Source of the DNA: an uncultured Spongiibacteraceae bacterium | GTDB lineage: Bacteria; Pseudomonadota; Gammaproteobacteria; Pseudomonadales; CAMLJR01 | Reading direction: 5' to 3' | Length of the DNA: 20,259 nucleotides | NCBI GenBank assembly: GCA_946480345.1 | Contig: CAMLJR010000041.1 | Coordinates: 1 to 20,259, forward strand | Translations under genes and position numbers: made by a program | The notes under the pieces: model-generated | Told to the model about the DNA's origin: nothing | Database searches by the model: none | The model's input: the letters and a program-made list of their open reading frames with translations, nothing else | In this document: piece after piece, positions 16,136-20,259 of the stretch | Position numbering within the stretch: the first letter of the stretch is position 1 | How the letters are laid out: the number at the start of each line of letters is the position of its first letter

Positions 16136-16163
16136 TGCAAAGCTCCTGATCGAATGTGGCGGG

Positions 16164-16191
16164 AGTCTATCCGTTGATGGTGACGATTCAA
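16164..16191 (-). promoter_or_regulatory. Probable aguA promoter
   Basis: On the minus strand TTGAAT (16191-16186) and TAGACT (16169-16164) are separated by 16 bases, about 29 bases upstream of the aguA start. Each box matches four of six consensus bases. The position between divergent genes supports it. Confidence 0.45.
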
Positions 16192-16212
16192 ACGCGACAC
16201 CGATAACGCAAA

Positions 16213-16267
16213 GACCGCAAGAAACGGTCATGGTGCCCGCCGAAGTTATAACGTCCTAACTTTTAGG
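16213..16267. promoter_or_regulatory. Two inverted repeats in the aguA/tauE divergent gap
   Basis: The 209-base gap between aguA and the TauE gene holds two short inverted repeats: GACCG (16213-16217) with CGGTC (16225-16229), and CCTAA (16255-16259) with TTAGG (16263-16267) around a three-base centre. Neither is followed by a T tract in the right place, so regulator-binding sites are likelier than terminators. No regulator gene lies beside them. Confidence 0.35.
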
Positions 16268-16270
16268 CAT

Positions 16271-16299
16271 TTGGCGCACTCGGGCTGCACTGCTACGCT
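16271..16299 (+). promoter_or_regulatory. Probable promoter for the TauE/SafE gene
   Basis: TTGGCG (16271-16276) and TACGCT (16294-16299) are 17 bases apart. The -10 box is preceded by TGC, giving an extended -10 form (TGCTACGCT). The start codon is 46 bases downstream. The CCTAA/TTAGG inverted repeat ends just upstream of the -35 box. Confidence 0.5.
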
Positions 16300-16344
16300 G
16301 CGCGGCCTGTTGCTAAATCAACACTTCAACAACAAAGGTTATTT

Positions 16345-17127
16345 ATGCAGTTCGATCTTACTTATGTCATCTCCGGTCTGGTGGTCGGTTTCATCGTCGG
16401 ATTGACTGGCGTCGGCGGCGGCTCGCTGATGACGCCGATTCTGCTGCATTTCGGCGTACCGCCATCGAGCGCAGTGGGGACCGATTTACTGTATGCCGCC
16501 ATTACGAAAGGCGGCGGCGTATACGTTCACAACAAGCGCAAGAACATCAACTGGAAAATCACTGGCTGGCTCGCACTCGGCAGCTTACCTGCGAGCCTTA
16601 TTACGCTGGCGGCGATGCATCACATCGGCTTTAACAGCTCCGGCGTTAACTCATTCATCAAAAGCGCGCTCGGCTTCGCGCTGATCTTCACCGCTTTAGC
16701 CATCATCTTCAAAAACAAACTGCTCGAATACAGTCATCGCAACGACGTATGGATAACGCGAATGACGCTGTCCGAACAAAATATTGCGACCGTAATTACG
16801 GGTCTTCTGCTCGGCGCATTGGTAACAATCACATCCATCGGCGCTGGCGCTGTCGGCACCGTGGCGCTGTTTCTGCTGTATCCCATGCTGCCGACCAACA
16901 AGCTGATCGGCACCGAAATCGCCCATGCTGTACCGCTGACCTTGCTGGCAGGGCTCGGCCACGCCGGCGTCGGTAATGTCGATTGGCAGTTGCTCGGCAA
17001 TTTGCTGATTGGCTCGCTACCGGGAATTTATGTCGGCAGTCACCTCTCAAGCTCTGTTGCAGATCACTATTTGCGCCCCGCCCTAGCCGGGATGCTGATG
17101 ATTGTCGGCGGCAAGTTGATGCTCTAA
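16345..17127 (+). CDS. TauE/SafE family membrane permease
   Basis: This 260-residue inner-membrane protein has about seven or eight hydrophobic segments and the family's duplicated layout. The first half begins ISGLVVGFIVGLTGVGGGSLMTPIL, with the conserved VGGG turn and GTDLLYAAITK. The second half repeats it as VITGLLLGALVTITSIGAGAVGTVALFLLYP, then GTEIAHAVPLTL. Members export or import small sulfur-containing anions such as sulfite or sulfoacetate, but substrates are known for few. AAAGG lies six to seven bases before the ATG. It is divergent from aguA and followed on the same strand by nfeD, with an intervening promoter-like site. A sulfur substrate is only the family default. Confidence 0.93.
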   Translation: MQFDLTYVISGLVVGFIVGLTGVGGGSLMTPILLHFGVPPSSAVGTDLLYAAITKGGGVYVHNKRKNINWKITGWLALGSLPASLITLAAMHHIGFNSSGVNSFIKSALGFALIFTALAIIFKNKLLEYSHRNDVWITRMTLSEQNIATVITGLLLGALVTITSIGAGAVGTVALFLLYPMLPTNKLIGTEIAHAVPLTLLAGLGHAGVGNVDWQLLGNLLIGSLPGIYVGSHLSSSVADHYLRPALAGMLMIVGGKLML

Positions 17128-17146
17128 CTCTTCAGCCACTTTGAAC

Positions 17147-17155
17147 TGCTAGACT
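17147..17155 (+). promoter_or_regulatory. Possible extended -10 promoter for nfeD
   Basis: TGCTAGACT has the TGn extension and four of six -10 bases. It lies 29 bases before the nfeD start, in the 57-base gap after the TauE gene. No good -35 box is at the right distance. Confidence 0.4.
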
Positions 17156-17184
17156 CTGCACGCACCTACACAGGGAGTTCAGAG

Positions 17185-17628
17185 ATGCAAATCGAAGTGT
17201 GGCAATGGCTTGTGCTCGGCATCGCGCTGTGCGTGATCGAAATTTTTGTTCCCAGTTTCACCCTTCTTTGGTTCGGCCTCGGCGCGCTGCTAGTCGCACT
17301 AATCGCTTCCCTGCTGCCGATTCCGCTGATTGCCGAACTCGTCATCTGGGCCATCAGCACTTCCGTATTCGCTCTGGCATGGTTCAAATTTTTTGTCCCT
17401 CGCATGCGCGATAAAACGAAAGCCGGCATTTCTCGCGAAGCAGCCGTGGGGCAAATCGGCACAATCATCCTGGCCAGCTCCGAACATGTGCGCGGCGTCG
17501 TTCGTTTTTCGGTACCGTTGCTGGGGCAGGAAGAATGGCCGTATATCTGCGAAGCGCAACTGGCGAACGGCGATCGCTGCAAAGTGATCGACGTGCTCGG
17601 CAATGCATTGCTCGTTGAAAAATTTTAA
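17185..17628 (+). CDS. NfeD family membrane protein (YbbK-like)
   Basis: This 147-residue short-form NfeD protein lacks the ClpP-like protease domain of long NfeDs. Residues about 7-75 hold two or three membrane segments (WLVLGIALCVIEIFVPSFTLLWFGLG is the usual start). Residues about 85-147 form the soluble OB-fold domain (GQIGTIILASSEHVRGVVRFS, then GDRCKVIDVLGNALLVEKF). Short NfeD proteins pair with SPFH/stomatin proteins in membranes, and the SPFH gene follows by 74 bases, as in E. coli ybbK-qmcA. The ribosome site AGGGAG is about nine bases before the ATG. Confidence 0.92.
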   Translation: MQIEVWQWLVLGIALCVIEIFVPSFTLLWFGLGALLVALIASLLPIPLIAELVIWAISTSVFALAWFKFFVPRMRDKTKAGISREAAVGQIGTIILASSEHVRGVVRFSVPLLGQEEWPYICEAQLANGDRCKVIDVLGNALLVEKF

Positions 17629-17661
17629 GCAACGTCGCTGCGGCCAATTCAGTCGCGCTCG

Positions 17662-17688
17662 TTTATTAATCGAAATGTTTTATTAATC
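17662..17688 (+). repeat. 10-bp direct repeat before the SPFH gene
   Basis: TTTATTAATC occurs at 17662-17671 and again at 17679-17688, 17 bases apart, immediately upstream of the AGGAG ribosome site of the SPFH gene. It is strikingly AT-rich for this window. It could be a binding site, a promoter element or a translation enhancer. Confidence 0.55.
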
Positions 17689-17702
17689 CAAGGAGAGAGT
17701 TG

Positions 17703-18563
17703 ATGAATTCACTGGCCGTGTTAGTGGCAATTCTGATCGCCATCGGCATTACGCTGGCTAAAGGCGTTCGCATGGTGCCGCAGGGCTTCAAATTCGTCGT
17801 GCAGCGATTTGGGAAATACCATGAGACGCTGCAGCCTGGTTTGAATTTCGTAATTCCCTTCATTGATGACGTCGCTTATCGCGTCACCAGCAAAGACATC
17901 GTGCTCGATATACCAAGCCAGGAAGTTATCACGCAGGACAACGCGGTAATCATTGCCAACGCCGTCGCTTACATCAACATCATCAGCCCTGAAAAAGCCG
18001 TGTACGGCGTCGAAAATTATCAGATTGCAATTCGCACACTGGTGCAGACGTCGCTGCGCTCCATCGTCGGTGAAATGCCGCTCGATGCAGCGCTCTCTTC
18101 GCGCGACATGATTAAAGCCAAATTAAAAGCCTCCATTTCCGACGACATCGCGGAATGGGGCATTACGTTGAAAACAGTCGAGGTCCAAGACATCAAACCA
18201 TCGCCGACGATGCAGTCGGCCATGGAAGAGCAGGCCGCTGCGGAGCGCGCCCGTCGCGCTGCAGTGACGCGCGCAGAAGGTGAAAAGGCTGCGGCGATTC
18301 TCGAAGCGGAAGGCAGACTCGAAGCATCGCGTCGCGATGCCGAAGCGAAGGTCGTGCTCGCCGAAGCCAGCCAGAAAGCGATCGAAAAAATTTCGCTGGC
18401 GATCGGTCAGAACTCGTTACCGATGGTATTTCTACTTGGCGAAAAATATGTCGACCGCCTCAGCGATCTGGCGACATCGCCAAATGCCAAAACGGTGGTG
18501 CTGCCAGGCGATATTCCAGGCGCAGTCAAAGGCCTGATGGGTGCGTTAAACGCTCGAGGTTGA
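17703..18563 (+). CDS. qmcA: SPFH/band-7 domain protein (stomatin/QmcA-like)
   Basis: This 286-residue membrane-anchored protein has an N-terminal hydrophobic segment (residues 3-20) and an SPFH/band-7 domain from about 25 to 185 (VPQGFKFVVQRFGKYHETLQPGLNFVIPFID is the hallmark). After this comes an Ala/Glu/Arg-rich coiled coil (about 180-230, EEQAAAERARRAAVTRAEGEKAAAILEAEG) and a short C-terminal tail. Such proteins oligomerise into membrane scaffolds and work with NfeD partners, here encoded just upstream. I chose ATG 17703, with AGGAG seven bases away, over TTG 17700. The length is slightly under E. coli QmcA. Membrane quality control or microdomain formation is the family role; no direct evidence is in the sequence. 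Confidence 0.94.
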   Translation: MNSLAVLVAILIAIGITLAKGVRMVPQGFKFVVQRFGKYHETLQPGLNFVIPFIDDVAYRVTSKDIVLDIPSQEVITQDNAVIIANAVAYINIISPEKAVYGVENYQIAIRTLVQTSLRSIVGEMPLDAALSSRDMIKAKLKASISDDIAEWGITLKTVEVQDIKPSPTMQSAMEEQAAAERARRAAVTRAEGEKAAAILEAEGRLEASRRDAEAKVVLAEASQKAIEKISLAIGQNSLPMVFLLGEKYVDRLSDLATSPNAKTVVLPGDIPGAVKGLMGALNARG

Positions 18564-18586
18564 TGCCGAGTGCAACATTGTCTACA

Positions 18587-18614
18587 GAGCCGCTGTCTTA
18601 GCAGCGGCCTTTTT
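18587..18614 (+). terminator. Rho-independent terminator after the SPFH gene
   Basis: GCCGCTG (18589-18595) and CAGCGGC (18602-18608) form a perfect 7-bp GC-rich stem with a six-base loop, followed by CTTTTT (18609-18614). It ends the nfeD-SPFH unit 24 bases after the stop codon. Confidence 0.9.
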
Positions 18615-18619
18615 GAACG

Positions 18620-19060
18620 GTGTTCGATTTGAAAAAATTTGTTTTGCTCGCCTGTAGTCTGATCGGCATTTATGGCAGCTCGGCGCTTGCCGACGATAAG
18701 TATCGGCTGCGTGACGGCCAAAGCGCCACGACCCCGGCAGCGCCCTCACCCGTACGTCCTGTCTATCCTCGAACTCCCGAATGCGTTTATCCGACTAGCG
18801 ATTGGCGATGCCGACCGCGCCCGCCTGCTTATCCGGACCACTACCATCGCCGGCCGGTTATCGTGAATCAGATCGATACCGAGCCGCCGGTAGATATCTC
18901 TTCGTTGAGCGATGACTGGGAAGGGTGTCGCGCGGCGAAACTCGGAGCTATTCGATCCCGCAATTCTGGCCAGCTGGATCAGGCTAATGATCTCGATGAG
19001 TGGCTGTGGAAGAACTGCCGTTCTTACTCGATCGAACTGCGTGCGCTCGAAGGTATGTAA
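18620..19060 (+). CDS. Small secreted protein of unknown function
   Basis: This 146-residue protein is not recognised. A clear signal peptide (KKFVLLACSLIGIYGSSALA) is followed by DDKYRLRDGQ. Then comes a Pro/Arg/Tyr-rich segment (about 35-80) with several PxYP-like steps and a pair of cysteines (TPECVYPTSDWRCRP). A helical C-terminal domain (about 95-146: DDWEGCRAAKLGAIRSRNSGQ, WLWKNCRSYSIELRALEG) carries two more cysteines. Four cysteines in an exported protein suggest two disulfides. The start could be GTG at 18620 or TTG at 18629; the latter gives a canonical MKK opening. The gene begins right after the terminator, so its promoter must overlap that hairpin or lie within the SPFH gene, or it depends on readthrough. 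Not coupled to ispB. Confidence 0.72.
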   Translation: MFDLKKFVLLACSLIGIYGSSALADDKYRLRDGQSATTPAAPSPVRPVYPRTPECVYPTSDWRCRPRPPAYPDHYHRRPVIVNQIDTEPPVDISSLSDDWEGCRAAKLGAIRSRNSGQLDQANDLDEWLWKNCRSYSIELRALEGM

Positions 19061-19082
19061 GCCCGCGATTTCCTGAGATTTC

Positions 19083-19112
19083 TTGACAGCGATTCGAGCC
19101 GCCACCTACGAT
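19083..19112 (+). promoter_or_regulatory. Probable ispB promoter
   Basis: An exact -35 box TTGACA (19083-19088) and TACGAT (19107-19112, four of six) are 18 bases apart, about 34 bases before the ATG at 19146. Its first three bases are the TTG that would otherwise look like an upstream start codon. Confidence 0.5.
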
Positions 19113-19145
19113 GCGGCCATTCCCTCTCAAGTAGCTCCGCCATCG

Positions 19146-20108
19146 ATGCAACAGATTCGCGCACTGGTAAACAACGAGTTTGACCAGGTCAATAAACTCA
19201 TCATTGAACAATTGCATTCGAACGTTCCGCTCGTCGAAAACATCGGCCATTACATTGTCGATGCTGGCGGCAAACGCCTTCGCCCGCTACTCGTAATGCT
19301 TGCCGCTGGCGCTATGGGCCCGATTGACCGCGAGCACATTACGCTCGCTGCGGTGATCGAGTTCATCCACACCGCGACACTGCTGCACGATGACGTCGTT
19401 GATATTTCCAGCTTGCGTCGTGGTCGTGCCACCGCCAATGCGAAATGGGGTAACGCACCGAGTGTTTTAGTCGGAGATTTTCTGTATTCGCGCGCTTTCC
19501 AATTACTAGTCGGGCTGGGCAACATGCCGTTAATGCAATTGCTGGCGGACACCACGAATACGATTGCCGAAGGCGAGGTGCTTCAACTCACAAAAGCGGG
19601 TGACCCCACCACGACAGAAGAGGCTTATTTCCAGGTTATCGAAAATAAAACGGCCGTCCTGTTCGCGGCGGCTACTCATGGAGCCGCTTTGCTCGGCGGT
19701 CATCCGCTGGATACGGCGAACGCCTTATCACGCTATGGCCTGAATCTCGGCATTGCCTTTCAACTTGCCGACGACGTACTCGACTATCTCGGTGATCCGG
19801 TGAAAATGGGGAAGAATATTGGCGATGACCTGAGCGAAGGCAAACCCACGTTACCACTCATTAACACCATTCAAAATGGCAGCCCCAGCGAAAAAGCGTT
19901 GATTCAAAACGCCATAGCTGAACGCGATGCGAGTGCGATAATGGAGATTATTTCCGCTGTGCAACGCTGCGGAGCACTCGATTACACGCTGAGCAAGGCG
20001 AGGCAATATGCATCCGCCGCCACAGCTGAGCTGACGCTGCTGAAACCTTCTTCCTATAGAGATTCATTGTTGGCACTGGGCGAACTTGCAGTGAACCGAG
20101 ACCGTTAA
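19146..20108 (+). CDS. ispB: Octaprenyl-type polyprenyl diphosphate synthase
   Basis: This enzyme elongates farnesyl diphosphate with isopentenyl diphosphate to make the long side chain of ubiquinone/menaquinone. Motifs are GGKRLRPLL (41-49), the first aspartate-rich motif HDDVVD (81-86) followed by RRGRATAN, GDFLYSRAFQ (110-119), and the second aspartate-rich motif FQLADDVLDYLGD (205-217), then GKNIGDDLSEGKPTLPL. The chain from ATG 19146 is 320 residues, close to E. coli IspB, and its opening aligns with other IspB N termini. A TTG at 19083 would add 21 residues, but it coincides with a consensus -35 box. The ribosome site at 19146 is weak, so the start is less certain than the identity. In many relatives ispB faces rplU-rpmA; here the upstream neighbour is the small secreted protein gene. 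Confidence 0.95.
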   Translation: MQQIRALVNNEFDQVNKLIIEQLHSNVPLVENIGHYIVDAGGKRLRPLLVMLAAGAMGPIDREHITLAAVIEFIHTATLLHDDVVDISSLRRGRATANAKWGNAPSVLVGDFLYSRAFQLLVGLGNMPLMQLLADTTNTIAEGEVLQLTKAGDPTTTEEAYFQVIENKTAVLFAAATHGAALLGGHPLDTANALSRYGLNLGIAFQLADDVLDYLGDPVKMGKNIGDDLSEGKPTLPLINTIQNGSPSEKALIQNAIAERDASAIMEIISAVQRCGALDYTLSKARQYASAATAELTLLKPSSYRDSLLALGELAVNRDR

Positions 20109-20139
20109 TCACGTGAAATAGTCCTCATCACTGTAATTT

Positions 20140-20170
20140 ATACAAGCTTCGGCGCAGTTTCTGCTTGTAT
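20140..20170. repeat. Inverted repeat downstream of ispB
   Basis: ATACAAGC (20140-20147) and GCTTGTAT (20163-20170) form a perfect 8-bp stem around a 15-base loop; an alternative inner hairpin is GCAG (20154-20157) with CTGC (20161-20164). No T tract follows, so it is not a standard terminator. It may be a regulatory site for a gene beyond the window. The remaining bases 20109-20259 hold no convincing gene. Confidence 0.45.
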
Positions 20171-20259
20171 GCCAATAAGGGGCCTCCTACAATCCCTGTC
20201 GAAATTACTTACAGCCATAACCAATGCGCCTTAATAAGAGCTCCACTACATTGCTTGCT

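Noticed and set aside
16136..16231. A 32-codon extension of AguA
   Set aside because: It covers the probable aguA promoter and ribosome site; the family starts at MPEHFHMPAEWEPH.
20169..20234. A 21-codon open frame after ispB (MPIRGLLQSLSKLL...)
   Set aside because: Too short, with no ribosome site or recognisable pattern.

Overview
The window reads as a stretch of core chromosome from a gammaproteobacterium, most likely in or near the Pseudomonadales/Cellvibrionales. The main reason is a block on the minus strand, nadK - rhomboid protease - YeaC (DUF1315) - DUF2797 - pepN, whose order I recall from Pseudomonas. The NAD kinase, DUF2797 and IspB proteins also look most like Pseudomonas-type sequences. 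Base composition is mid-GC, genes are tightly packed, and I see no insertion sequence, prophage, CRISPR array, tRNA or rRNA.

Layout. (1) 9-1853, plus strand: a three-gene cell-envelope unit of a TlpA-like thioredoxin, a tiny DUF4266 lipoprotein ending in Gly-Gly-Cys-Gly-Cys-Asn, and a DUF3570 outer-membrane beta-barrel, closed by a strong terminator. Its function is undescribed as far as I know. (2) 1978-3210, plus: an MFS transporter, converging on the next block. (3) 10355-3223, minus: a probable seven-gene operon nadK, rhomboid, yeaC, a glutathione S-transferase, DUF2797, pepN and a CitE-like CoA-ester lyase. It is headed by a consensus TATAAT. (4) 14023-10457, minus: a coupled trio of a long coiled-coil protein with a probable C-terminal zinc site, a D-cysteine desulfhydrase/ACC-deaminase-like PLP enzyme, and a double cyclic-nucleotide-binding domain fused to a rhodanese. 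(5) 16135-14193, minus: aguA and aguB, the two-step route from agmatine to putrescine, with an 18-bp tandem repeat across the aguA stop codon. (6) 16345-17127, plus: a TauE/SafE membrane permease, divergent from aguA. (7) 17185-18563, plus: an NfeD protein and an SPFH/band-7 (QmcA-like) protein, the usual membrane-microdomain pair, closed by a terminator. (8) 18620-19060, plus: a small secreted protein of unknown function. (9) 19146-20108, plus: ispB, the polyprenyl diphosphate synthase that makes the quinone side chain, followed by about 150 bases of non-coding DNA.

The best candidates for undescribed biology are the TlpA/DUF4266/DUF3570 unit and the coiled-coil/desulfhydrase/CNB-rhodanese trio. 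The trio suggests a sulfur-handling pathway gated by a nucleotide second messenger. Both are inferences from domain content and gene order, not demonstrated functions.
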